From NCBI GenBank assembly GCA_017391185.1, contig JAFOZN010000139.1:1-6808 (forward strand): a DNA stretch of 6,808 nucleotides, in the 5' to 3' direction. Origin of the DNA: Alistipes sp. (lineage in GTDB: Bacteria; Bacteroidota; Bacteroidia; Bacteroidales; Rikenellaceae). How positions within the stretch are numbered: the stretch's first letter is position 1; each line of letters opens with the position of its first letter. Positions 1-6,775 of the stretch are shown here, piece by piece. Below the pieces are notes generated by a model, which was not told the DNA's origin, did not search any database, and was given only the letters and a program-made list of their open reading frames with translations. The position numbers and the translations under genes were made by a program.

Positions 1-1319
1 TCATCCTTGATGTTCCAAAGTGATGTGACGATCACGCCTCCCACCAAAGCAAAACCTGCCATTAGGATAAAGAGATAATCCCAACCGAATTGATCAGAGA
101 ACCAACCCAAACCTGCTCCTGTGATTACAACCGATAGATAGCTCATAAAGCCGATCAAACCTACGGCCGAAGATGCTGCTTTCTTTGTCGCCTGCTTCGT
201 AGCCACAACGCCCAACAGAGCCTGTGGTCCATAGAGGAAGAATCCCGACAGGGCCAATAGGATCAACACAACGACAGAGTTAGTATCCGATGGGATGAAC
301 TGCAAAACAGCCATACAGATCGCTACCAAGAACATCTCCACCACGCACATACGGTGTGACTTGCCGTCGAAGAACTTGTCAGATACCCATCCTGCACAGA
401 GCATACCAGCACATCCAGCGATCTCGAAGATTGCCAATGTCCAACCCGCCAACTCTGGAGAGAGAGGGTTTGCTCGATCCTGCAAGAAGGTTGGACCCCA
501 ATCCAAAATGGCAAAACGCACTACATATACAAATAGATCCGTAACGGCCAGGACCCAAATGATTGGGTTGCGGAAGACCTTCTTTCTAAGGAATGCACGG
601 AAAGCCTCAGGCGAGTCGTTATCGTCGAGCTCGGTCTTGGTATTCTCCAACTCTGGAAGACCTACCGACTTAGGTGTGTCACGCAGAGTGATGATAACGA
701 ATATAACTCCCGTAGCCGCAATCGCCGCAGGCAACCAGAAGCAGAAACGCCAATCACCAGTAGTTGCGATGATATAACCACAAATCACCGATACGATGGC
801 TGCGCCAATCGAGTGAGAGGTGTTCCAGATAGCGGTCTTCGTAGCCAACTCCTTAGGTGGAATCCAGTGCGCCAAAAGGTGGTTACAAGGAGCAAATCCA
901 CAACCCTGGAAGATGTTGTTCAGAACCAGCAATACGGCCATTACAGTCACTATTCCATTCACAAAATCTGGGCCGTCGGCCTGCCCCGTGATCATAAAGC
1001 TGAGCTTATCGCTCCAACCAAATGCTACGTTCAGAACGACACAAATCGCAAGACCGAAAGCTAAGTGCCAACGGGCATTTGTACGATCCGACAATACGCC
1101 GTTTACGAACTTCGAGATGCCGTAGATAAGTCCCACGAGAGTCAGGATGATACCAAAACTCGTGTTCGAGATTCCATACTCTTCACCCAATGCTGGCATG
1201 GCGAACGAGAAGTTCTTACGCACGAAGTAGTAGACCGAATAGCCCACCATTGTACTCAGAATAACTCTCCATTGCCAATATTGGAACGTGTGCTTAGTTT
1301 TTGGTGTAGTTTTATTCAT
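1..1319 (-). CDS. glpT: GlpT-type glycerol-3-phosphate:phosphate antiporter (MFS, OPA family), 3' end cut by window edge
   Basis: My minus-strand translation from the ATG at 1319 stays open for 439 codons to the window edge; the last readable residues are W-N-I-K-D, with no stop reached. E. coli GlpT is about 450 residues, so only a short tail is missing. The protein is a 12-helix major facilitator carrier of the inner membrane, family organophosphate:Pi antiporter. Landmarks match GlpT as I remember it: YYFVRKNF at 30-37 (R34 aligns with E. coli R45), SDR at 77-79 in the loop after helix 2, FQGCGFAPC at 137-145, NTSH with H169 (E. coli H165), a hydrophilic central loop at about 213-250, and VVRFAILDW with R268 (E. 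coli R269). The two arginines bind substrate phosphate and the histidine is needed for transport in GlpT. It starts 10 bases after gpsA, so the two are almost surely cotranscribed, which supports glycerol-3-phosphate over hexose phosphate as substrate. UhpT-like specificity cannot be excluded, as UhpT shares these residues. Confidence 0.88.
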   Translation of the reverse strand, partial: MNKTTPKTKHTFQYWQWRVILSTMVGYSVYYFVRKNFSFAMPALGEEYGISNTSFGIILTLVGLIYGISKFVNGVLSDRTNARWHLAFGLAICVVLNVAFGWSDKLSFMITGQADGPDFVNGIVTVMAVLLVLNNIFQGCGFAPCNHLLAHWIPPKELATKTAIWNTSHSIGAAIVSVICGYIIATTGDWRFCFWLPAAIAATGVIFVIITLRDTPKSVGLPELENTKTELDDNDSPEAFRAFLRKKVFRNPIIWVLAVTDLFVYVVRFAILDWGPTFLQDRANPLSPELAGWTLAIFEIAGCAGMLCAGWVSDKFFDGKSHRMCVVEMFLVAICMAVLQFIPSDTNSVVVLILLALSGFFLYGPQALLGVVATKQATKKAASSAVGLIGFMSYLSVVITGAGLGWFSDQFGWDYLFILMAGFALVGGVIVTSLWNIKD

Positions 1320-1329
1320 GGTTTAGCTC

Positions 1330-2385
1330 TTATTTCAGATGTTCGTATGTGAATGCCTCCCAAGGAAGGTCAGCATCAGCCTTACCCTTGTCCAAAATCT
1401 CGGCGATGTGCATAAGCAATGGGAAGTCGCGCAAATCAACCATACCAAGCTCTGCCTTACGACGGATAGCCTCACCCATCACGCGAGTGATTACAAGGCT
1501 CTCGAGAGTGATACCAGCCAATGCCTCAGTAACCTCGTCGTAGTTCAAGCCCTGACCCATCAACACACCACAACGGCGTGTGCGGCCACTGAAGATTGTT
1601 ACATACAAGTCACCTAAACCGATGCACTCAGACTCGAATGTACCGCCCTGCATCTGCATCAGTGCGTGAGTCTCGCGTACGGCCTGTGTGAATGTACCAG
1701 CCTGTGAGTTATAGTGCTGAGGCTCATCCTCGCCGTGCCAACGGATGTTAAGACCTACGGCCAAAGTTACAGCCATTGCGTAAGCGTTCTTCAACGCTAC
1801 GGCGCTCTCCAAACCGATTACGTCGTTAGTAAGCGAGATGTGGTAGTATGGACGCTGCATAACCTGCTTCATCAGACGCAAGGCCTCGCTATCCTTACCG
1901 CAGAATGCAACCTCGGTAGGGTCCATAAATACCAACTCGTATGATGTACAAGGACCACCAACGGCGCAGATAGTGCGGTCGATGCCACGCTTCTTAAGCT
2001 CGCTCTCCCAATATCCAGGGTATGAGAGCAACGTACCATCCTCAGTTGCGCGCAAACCCTTTGTCACCGACAAAACAGGCATCTTAGGGTCGAGCTGCAT
2101 CAAGATCTCGTCGAGAAACCAATCCACACCGAACGAAGATACACCGCCGATAACGAAGTCAGCACCCTCTACAGCCTTCTTCCAATCCTTAAAGTAGTGG
2201 TAAGTTACATTCTCAGGGAATGGACGGCTGAACTTCTCGTGCTTACCTGTGCGGATATATCCGTCAATGATTTCGTCATCGAGACAAGTTCCTACGATTC
2301 GTACATCGTGGCCGTTCTCTGCAGCTGGGAAGGCAAGAGCCGAACCCATCATACCTGCACCAATAATAGTAATGGTCTTTTTCAT
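1330..2385 (-). CDS. gpsA: NAD(P)-dependent glycerol-3-phosphate dehydrogenase, divergent form
   Basis: A 351-residue cytosolic enzyme that interconverts dihydroxyacetone phosphate and sn-glycerol-3-phosphate, the entry step to phospholipid backbones. Visible signatures in order: Rossmann GAGMMG at 9-14 (dinucleotide binding), the KHEKFSRPFPEN stretch at 48-59 matching the family's substrate-side loop, SVTKGL with K109, GGPCTSYEL at 143-151, ALKNAYA at 197-203 with the expected catalytic lysine K199, and GLGDL at 256-260 followed by SGRTRR (R268), where the family has GxGDLxxTC...GRN. The length is near the usual 330-350. It departs from textbook GpsA: MMGSAL replaces the common WGTAL after the glycine loop, and the T-C after DL is T-I. 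This suggests a divergent clade rather than loss of activity, since the lysines and aspartate are kept. The start MKKTITIIG places the glycine loop at the usual distance from the N-terminus. It is followed by the antiporter gene after 10 bases and preceded by an 84-base AT-rich gap. Confidence 0.92.
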   Translation of the reverse strand: MKKTITIIGAGMMGSALAFPAAENGHDVRIVGTCLDDEIIDGYIRTGKHEKFSRPFPENVTYHYFKDWKKAVEGADFVIGGVSSFGVDWFLDEILMQLDPKMPVLSVTKGLRATEDGTLLSYPGYWESELKKRGIDRTICAVGGPCTSYELVFMDPTEVAFCGKDSEALRLMKQVMQRPYYHISLTNDVIGLESAVALKNAYAMAVTLAVGLNIRWHGEDEPQHYNSQAGTFTQAVRETHALMQMQGGTFESECIGLGDLYVTIFSGRTRRCGVLMGQGLNYDEVTEALAGITLESLVITRVMGEAIRRKAELGMVDLRDFPLLMHIAEILDKGKADADLPWEAFTYEHLK

Positions 2386-2469
2386 TGTTTTGATAATTTT
2401 TTTAAGTTGTTCTATTTCGTTTGTTTTAAATTATTTTTCTTGTCTGCGGGCAACATGCTTCGCTCTACG

Positions 2470-3510
2470 CTATCTTACTCTCAAGCGACGACCAATCTGT
2501 AATGTTGTGGTCTTCTTAATTCCGTTGAGCTGGCAGAGCTTGGTAACTGTTGTGCCGTTGTTGATGGCGATGCGACCGAGCGTATCACCCTTTCTTACTG
2601 TGTGATACTTCATGGCAGTAGCCTCTTTCTCGATCTTCTTGTCCTCTTCTACACTTTGTACCTCTTCCTCGAAATCCTGAGTGAAACGTGAGTATGGGCT
2701 GAAATATGTACGCTTTAAGAGGAATGTCTCTCGGCGCAGATCTCCTGACTCAAAGTCGATCAGACGCAGTGGATCAAACGAGTGTCCCTTGTATCTAATC
2801 TCGTAGTGAAGGTGCGAACCCGTACTGCGACCTGTATCACCTCCAGCGCCGATAACCTGACCAGCATTAACCCATTGATTAGGCTCAACGTCCACTCTTG
2901 AAAGGTGGGCGTAATATGTCTCCATGCCGTTGTCGTGGCGGATGATAATCAGATTACCATAACCTTTGGCAATGTAGCCGACATATCGTACTCGGCCATC
3001 GAATGTAGAGTAGATAGGATCGCCCGTCTCCAAGTCAATGTCGATACCCTGATGGATTCTGCGGCGGCGAGGACCATATTTTGATGTGATACGTCCTTTA
3101 ATTGGATAGTGATAGCTCTTGAGTGTATCCACCAAATCTACCACCATTGATGTTGGCAGATCCTTTAGCTCTATGTTGTATGGATGAGTCTTGGTTGTGT
3201 CCCAATACTCAGTAAATACAGTATCATCTGTGCCTGAAATGGATCTGTCACGCACATACTGCCATGTATTGTCGTTAAAAAGCACGATGCTCAAACCCTC
3301 GCTCGATGAGGGGATAGTATCGACAACCAATGCGTCAGTAGTTGAGATACTCTTCTTAGACTCCAGAGGTACGCGCTTTACGATTATAGCGTCCTCGGGC
3401 AGGGAGTCTGTGGCTTTGATATTGGTGTTTTTGATTGGTACATCTTGTGCTGATACTGTGCTGAGAGTGAATACCCCCAAGCAGAGGATCAGCGTTTGGC
3501 GTAAATTCAT
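2470..3510 (-). CDS. Secreted M23 (LytM) peptidoglycan endopeptidase with C-terminal LysM domain
   Basis: A 346-residue exported cell-wall hydrolase. Residues 1-21 form a signal peptide: M-N-L-R-Q, then a hydrophobic core, then VSAQ, with likely cleavage just after residue 20 or 21. Residues 73-88 contain a short conserved-looking strand pair (VLFNDNTWQYVRD), role unknown. The M23 domain spans about 135-250. It has HQGID with zinc ligands H153 and D157, YYAHL with H202, and HLHYE with H233 and H235, so the full LytM zinc/catalytic set is intact and the enzyme should be active, cutting peptide cross-links or stems in the periplasm. A charged, Glu-rich linker (about 279-298) leads to one LysM domain at 302-345 (YHTVRKGDTLGRIA... 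LNGIKK... LQIGRRLRVR) that would anchor it to glycan strands. The stop is TAG at 2472-2470. The gene follows the DUF3109 gene by 27 bases and may be read from the same transcript. Confidence 0.95.
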   Translation of the reverse strand: MNLRQTLILCLGVFTLSTVSAQDVPIKNTNIKATDSLPEDAIIVKRVPLESKKSISTTDALVVDTIPSSSEGLSIVLFNDNTWQYVRDRSISGTDDTVFTEYWDTTKTHPYNIELKDLPTSMVVDLVDTLKSYHYPIKGRITSKYGPRRRRIHQGIDIDLETGDPIYSTFDGRVRYVGYIAKGYGNLIIIRHDNGMETYYAHLSRVDVEPNQWVNAGQVIGAGGDTGRSTGSHLHYEIRYKGHSFDPLRLIDFESGDLRRETFLLKRTYFSPYSRFTQDFEEEVQSVEEDKKIEKEATAMKYHTVRKGDTLGRIAINNGTTVTKLCQLNGIKKTTTLQIGRRLRVR

Positions 3511-3537
3511 TGTTCTTTTGGGTTTTGTGATATGTTA

Positions 3538-4119
3538 TTACTTGTTTTCTTGCTCTTTAATTAACTCCTCAGCGCACTCCAATGCATGGTAAAACTCCTC
3601 ACCAAAGCGTCTGATGATTGGCTCTTTGAGAGCCTTGTATATTGGTAATCCTATCTTGCGCCCGCACTCCACTGCATCGTGGCATACACCCCAACGGTGG
3701 TAATTGAGTCCATACGTGCCGTTTGAGAATTTCATCACTCGAATAGGATAGAGGTGGCATGAGATAGGCTTCAGAAAACTGCATTTACCCTCTCTGTATG
3801 CTCGCTCTATGGCGCAGAATGTGATACCGTTCTCCTCGAAGGCGTAGGCACACTCGGCATTGTTTACCAGTGGTGTGGTATAGTCGCCATCTGAATCAAC
3901 GACCATAAATCCCTGTCGCTCTACCTCACGGCGTCCCTGCTCGGTCATATAAGGAGCATAGGCTTGGTAATTCTCCTCCAACTCATCTACCTCCTCCAAT
4001 TCAAGTGGTGCTCCAGCATCTCCCTCCACACAACAAATACCTTTGCATTTGCCCAAATCGCAGGCGAAACACTCCCTGAGGATGTCGGCACTCACTATTT
4101 TATCATCAATCTCTATCAT
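3538..4119 (-). CDS. DUF3109 cysteine-rich protein (putative metal-binding), function unknown
   Basis: A 193-residue, probably cytosolic protein with no signal peptide or membrane helix. Its mark is a high number of cysteines in two groups: C17-x2-C20-x4-C25-x3-C29-C30 near the N-terminus, then C90, C102, C113, C121, C146 and C152, including the stretch KPISCHLYPIRV (117-128). This pattern, with the CAIERAY segment and KPxSCxLYP, is what I know as the DUF3109 family, which resembles the UPF0153/YkgJ Cys-cluster proteins thought to bind zinc or an iron-sulfur centre. No enzymatic reaction is established to my knowledge. The start ATG at 4119 overlaps the nadD stop by four bases (ATGA), a typical translational-coupling junction, so it belongs to the yicC-gmk-nadD operon. 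That placement gives no direct clue to its job. The stop is TAA at 3540-3538. Confidence 0.9.
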   Translation of the reverse strand: MIEIDDKIVSADILRECFACDLGKCKGICCVEGDAGAPLELEEVDELEENYQAYAPYMTEQGRREVERQGFMVVDSDGDYTTPLVNNAECAYAFEENGITFCAIERAYREGKCSFLKPISCHLYPIRVMKFSNGTYGLNYHRWGVCHDAVECGRKIGLPIYKALKEPIIRRFGEEFYHALECAEELIKEQENK

Positions 4120-4934
4120 GGGTTGTAAATATCTTTATATCTAAATTCCAAAATCTCTTGTGTCATCTTCAAAAACTCCTTTGCCTCACTCTTTTCGGGG
4201 GCAAGCTCCTCGGCTCGCTTGAAATCATTGATGGCATTCCCCCACTCGTTGAGTCTAAAGTAGCACTTCCCTCGCTCGATGTATAACTCGGCATCATCTT
4301 CCGAACAGGCTATTGCGGAGTTCAGTGCAGCGACCTTGCTTGGTAAGCTCCACAATCTCTTCTCTTTGATGTATGAGGCTACCTTCTCCCCTACCATCTC
4401 ACTTACATCCTCGCCTCGCTCTACGGCATCACGCACTTGGGTTGAGGAGTAGTCGTGTTGTGGTGCATTCTCCAAAAATGTGGTACGCTCGGTCTTGAAC
4501 TCCATTTCCACACCAGGACGCGGATAAACGTAAATATCATAATCTTCGATAATTCGCTCCGCCTCACGCCACTGAGGGAGTTGGTTTATAAGGTCCGTTC
4601 CCATCAAGATCTTAAACTCCATCTGCTCACCATAATTCTCTGTTAGGTGTCTGAGCGTATTTATCGTGTACGATGGTTTCTCTAATAAAAACTCTATTAT
4701 CGAAGGCTGTATCTGCTCTGGGAAACGTGATTCTAAGCAAGCAATCTCCACCATCGAGTAGCGATCCATCTCCTGAGCCAAAGTCCAATTCTGCTTGAAT
4801 GGATTTTGTGGTGTGATAATCATTGCTACCACATCGCATAGGTCATGCTCTATGGCATACTCTGCCAGCGCAATGTGTCCTCGATGTATGGGGTTGAACG
4901 ACCCAAAGTATAGCATCATTCGTTGCTTAGCCAT
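4116..4934 (-). CDS. nadD: Nicotinate-nucleotide adenylyltransferase with C-terminal TPR extension
   Basis: A 272-residue cytosolic enzyme that joins ATP and nicotinate mononucleotide to make deamido-NAD, the penultimate step of NAD synthesis. The nucleotidyltransferase fold covers about 6-195: GSFNPIHRGH at 11-20 carries the HxxH signature (H17, H20), KILMGTD at 108-114, and YSSTQVRDAV at 162-171 is the family's ISSTxIR motif. Typical NadD ends near 190-215 residues; here about 75 further residues follow. Residues 215-248 fit one TPR repeat well (G222, Y225, A234, F238, A241, P246 at consensus spacing), preceded by a half-repeat helix (about 200-211). The protein ends in YKDIYNP. The start at 4934 overlaps gmk by 19 bases. 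An internal ATG at 4919 would give a 4-base ATGA overlap but would leave only five residues before GSFNP, so the longer form is preferred, not proven. Confidence 0.95.
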   Translation of the reverse strand: MAKQRMMLYFGSFNPIHRGHIALAEYAIEHDLCDVVAMIITPQNPFKQNWTLAQEMDRYSMVEIACLESRFPEQIQPSIIEFLLEKPSYTINTLRHLTENYGEQMEFKILMGTDLINQLPQWREAERIIEDYDIYVYPRPGVEMEFKTERTTFLENAPQHDYSSTQVRDAVERGEDVSEMVGEKVASYIKEKRLWSLPSKVAALNSAIACSEDDAELYIERGKCYFRLNEWGNAINDFKRAEELAPEKSEAKEFLKMTQEILEFRYKDIYNP

Positions 4935-5512
4935 GTCAGAGTGCTTTTTGAGATAAAACCACTGATTACCTGCTTGGTCTGCTCTACCGCCTCGCTCAAA
5001 ATATCGTTTACGATGACGTGGTCAAACTCTTGGGCCTTGGAGATCTCAAACTCAGCCTTGGCTACACGCTTTTCGATAGTCTCCATCGAATCTGTGGCAC
5101 GTCCGATGAGTCGCTCACGCAACACCTCTACCGAAGGTGGCATGATGAAGATAGAGCAAGCCACTTCTCCGAAAATCTTTTTGAGGTTGATACCTCCCAT
5201 CACATCCACATCGAATATGATAATGTTGCCCTTAGACCAGATTCTCTCCATCTCGCTCTTGAGTGTGCCGTAGCAGGTGCCGTTATAGACCTCTTCCCAC
5301 TCTACGAAAGCATCCTCGCTCACCTTTTGGCGGAACTCCTCCTGCGTGAGGAAGAAGTAATCTACCCCATTCTGTTCCGTACCTCTCGGAGCACGTGATG
5401 TAGCCGAGATAGAGAACTCGAATTGTGGAAACACCTTCAATAACTCCTTTACAATCGTAGTCTTGCCCGAACCGCTTGGGGCTGAAAATATGATAAGTTT
5501 ACCCTGCTCCAT
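4916..5512 (-). CDS. gmk: Guanylate kinase
   Basis: A 198-residue cytosolic kinase that phosphorylates GMP to GDP with ATP, essential for GTP and dGTP supply. The N-terminal P-loop is SAPSGSGKTT at 10-19. The GMP-binding segment SATSRAPRGTEQNGVDYFF follows (S36, R40 and R43 at the expected places), then the FVEWEEVYNGTCYGT stretch at 69-83 (E71, Y81). FDVDVMGG at 100-107 gives the conserved acidic pair, and the lid is LIGRATDS at 135-142 with R138, slightly altered from the common RGTD. Length is in the usual 190-210 range and no key residue is missing. It starts three bases after the yicC stop, and its end overlaps nadD. The yicC-gmk or yloC-gmk pairing is widespread in bacteria and supports both calls. 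Confidence 0.98.
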   Translation of the reverse strand: MEQGKLIIFSAPSGSGKTTIVKELLKVFPQFEFSISATSRAPRGTEQNGVDYFFLTQEEFRQKVSEDAFVEWEEVYNGTCYGTLKSEMERIWSKGNIIIFDVDVMGGINLKKIFGEVACSIFIMPPSVEVLRERLIGRATDSMETIEKRVAKAEFEISKAQEFDHVIVNDILSEAVEQTKQVISGFISKSTLTWLSNE

Positions 5513-5515
5513 TGC

Positions 5516-6388
5516 TTACAAAATGTTAAGTACCTGCTCCTTGATTTTCTCCAATTCATCCTTCATCTTCACTACGAGAATCTGCATATTTGCCTCGTTG
5601 GATTTCGAGCCCAAAGTGTTGATCTCGCGTCCCATTTCCTGAGCTATGAAACCAAGCTTACGACCTACTCCTTCCTCGGTATTAGCCACCTCGCGGAAAT
5701 AATCGCAATGGTTCTTTAAGCGCACCTTCTCCTCAGTGATATCCAACTTCTCGATATAGAATATCATCTCCTGCTCCAGACGGTTGCTATCAACGTCAAC
5801 CTTAAGCTGTGCGAGATTCTCTCTGATACGATTCTTGATAGTCTCGGCACGTCCCTTTTCGTATGGCTCTACTTGGAGTTTGTAATCCTCGATCTTATCA
5901 ACTCGCTTCAATAAATCTGCGATCAAAATAGCACCTTCCTGCTCGCGGAATGAGTTGAAGTGCTGTAAAGCCTGCTCCACAGCCTGCATAATAGCAGTCT
6001 CCTCCTCCTCAGAGATCTTCTCGGCGTTGGTCGATACTACATCCGGCAAACGCATGATAGTCGGTACTATGGCATCATAATCGGCATCAATGCCTGCATA
6101 GGCAAGCGTATCATTCATCTGACGCAGATACTCGGCAAAAATCTCTTTGTTAATCTTGGCAGAGGTCTCAGTCGAAGTATTCTCAACTGTGATTGAGATG
6201 TCGGCCTTACCGCGTTGGATGTATGATGTAGCCATACTGCGGATATTGAACTCTATGGGGCGATATATACCTGGGAGTTTCACCGCCAAATCCAACTGCT
6301 TGGAGTTTAGAGAACGTACCTCCACTGTGATCTTTTTTGTAGGCAGAGCTACTTCGCTCTTGCCGAATCCTGTCATTGATTTTATCAT
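5516..6388 (-). CDS. yicC: YicC/YloC-family endoribonuclease
   Basis: A 290-residue cytosolic protein of the YicC/YloC family, members of which have been described as metal-dependent endoribonucleases taking part in RNA decay. The N-terminus MIKSMTGFGKSE is the near-invariant family start, which fixes the initiation codon at 6388. An N-terminal YicC domain (about 1-155) contains EVRSLNSKQLDL (23-34) and IQRGKADISI (57-66). The C-terminal DUF1732 part has RLEQEM at 203-208, LDITEEKVRLKNH at 213-225 and the diagnostic GRKLGFIAQEMGREINT at 242-258, followed by LGSKSNEA and a charged C-terminal helix. The length matches E. coli YicC (about 287). It is the first gene of the operon, about 90 bases downstream of the best promoter in the window, and is followed by gmk after three bases. 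No Shine-Dalgarno sequence is visible before the ATG. Confidence 0.95.
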   Translation of the reverse strand: MIKSMTGFGKSEVALPTKKITVEVRSLNSKQLDLAVKLPGIYRPIEFNIRSMATSYIQRGKADISITVENTSTETSAKINKEIFAEYLRQMNDTLAYAGIDADYDAIVPTIMRLPDVVSTNAEKISEEEETAIMQAVEQALQHFNSFREQEGAILIADLLKRVDKIEDYKLQVEPYEKGRAETIKNRIRENLAQLKVDVDSNRLEQEMIFYIEKLDITEEKVRLKNHCDYFREVANTEEGVGRKLGFIAQEMGREINTLGSKSNEANMQILVVKMKDELEKIKEQVLNIL

Positions 6389-6439
6389 CTTTCGGGTCAG
6401 GTTTTATGTATAGCAAAAATTAAAATTCTAACATCTTAT

Positions 6440-6472
6440 TTTCGCTCCACCCTTTAGGGTGAAGAAACGAAA
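6440..6472 (-). promoter_or_regulatory. Stem-loop in the yicC 5' leader
   Basis: CACCC (6448-6452) and GGGTG (6457-6461) form a perfect stem around a TTTA loop. A second pairing, TTTCG (6440-6444) with CGAAA (6468-6472), can stack outside it across an asymmetric internal loop. It lies between the predicted transcription start and the yicC ATG. No U-tract follows on the minus strand, so it is unlikely to be a terminator. It may affect translation, mRNA stability or protein binding; function is inference. Confidence 0.5.
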
Positions 6473-6484
6473 TGAAAATCTTTG

Positions 6485-6516
6485 CAAAGTTAATAAAACC
6501 TCTTGGTCTGACCAAA
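6485..6516 (-). promoter_or_regulatory. Bacteroidota-type promoter for the yicC-gmk-nadD operon
   Basis: On the minus strand, TTTG (6516-6513) is followed after exactly 20 bases by TAACTTTG (6492-6485). This is a full match to the TTTG / TAnnTTTG -33/-7 consensus with the accepted 19-21 base spacing. Transcription should begin near 6478-6482, giving a leader of roughly 90 bases before the yicC ATG. It lies just downstream of a terminator, so it starts a fresh transcript. No experimental data support the start site. Confidence 0.82.
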
Positions 6517-6540
6517 TTTTTTATCCTATTCTTAGGCTTC

Positions 6541-6578
6541 AGATGAAAGAAACGGTACCTTTCACTCGAAAGATACCG
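6541..6578 (-). terminator. Intrinsic (Rho-independent) terminator
   Basis: Positions 6553-6563 and 6568-6578 form an 11-base-pair stem around a four-base loop (6564-6567). In minus-strand RNA the stem closes completely, with one G-U wobble; read as plus-strand RNA the same position (6558/6573) is a C-A mismatch. On the minus strand the stem is followed by UUUCUUUC, while on the plus strand no T-run follows. Both facts orient it as a minus-strand terminator, ending transcripts that come from the right, just before the yicC promoter. Confidence 0.75.
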
Positions 6579-6770
6579 CATCATTAAAAATTATGAAATG
6601 AAAAACTACTTTTCTCTTTCGTTTGGTGTTTTAGATGCATCTTTGCATATATAAACGTTGATGGATGTGAAAAAGACTTAAAATGTAGAAAAAAAATTTC
6701 TCATCCCTATTTGATGTGGCGAGGCGTTATGCAGTATTTTTAAGTCGATTACCCTATTTAAACCTTAAAT
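6545..6770 (-). ncRNA. Candidate small RNA or attenuated leader (unnamed)
   Basis: This segment is bounded by a promoter-like element on its 5' side and an intrinsic terminator on its 3' side, both on the minus strand, predicting a transcript of about 225 bases. It contains no credible reading frame. Inside it, GGATG/CATCC with an adjacent GAAA/TTTC (6663-6672 with 6697-6706, one T-T mismatch) can form a long hairpin, and ATGCA/TGCAT (6635-6648) forms a small one, followed by the terminator stem. I do not recognise it as a known RNA family. A length near 200 bases would fit a 6S-like RNA, but I see no clear closing stem between its ends, so that identity is not claimed. Confidence 0.3.
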
Positions 6771-6775
6771 TTCAA

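Noticed and set aside
295..1352. Several plus-strand open frames of 80-160 codons across the transporter gene.
   Set aside because: They are antisense shadows of the minus-strand GlpT-like gene, whose own frame is open throughout and carries family motifs.
2386..2469. Possible separate gpsA promoter or M23 terminator in the 84-base gap.
   Set aside because: The best -7 candidate on the minus strand is TAATTTAA with a poor -33 box at about 17 bases, and no GC-rich stem followed by a T-run is visible. An independent promoter is plausible but not supported by a motif.
6420..6584. A 54-codon minus-strand frame beginning with two Met codons.
   Set aside because: It runs straight through the terminator stem, the yicC promoter and the leader hairpin, has no recognisable protein character, and would have to start upstream of the terminator. 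Better explained as chance.
6622..6645. Possible plus-strand promoter with TTTG (6622-6625) and CATCTTTG (6638-6645).
   Set aside because: The -7 box starts CA instead of TA and the spacing is only 12 bases; the TTTGCA is explained by the palindromic ATGCA/TGCAT hairpin.
6598..6654. An 18-codon plus-strand frame starting M-K-N-Y-F.
   Set aside because: Too short, no ribosome-binding context or downstream partner within the window; a leader peptide cannot be supported.
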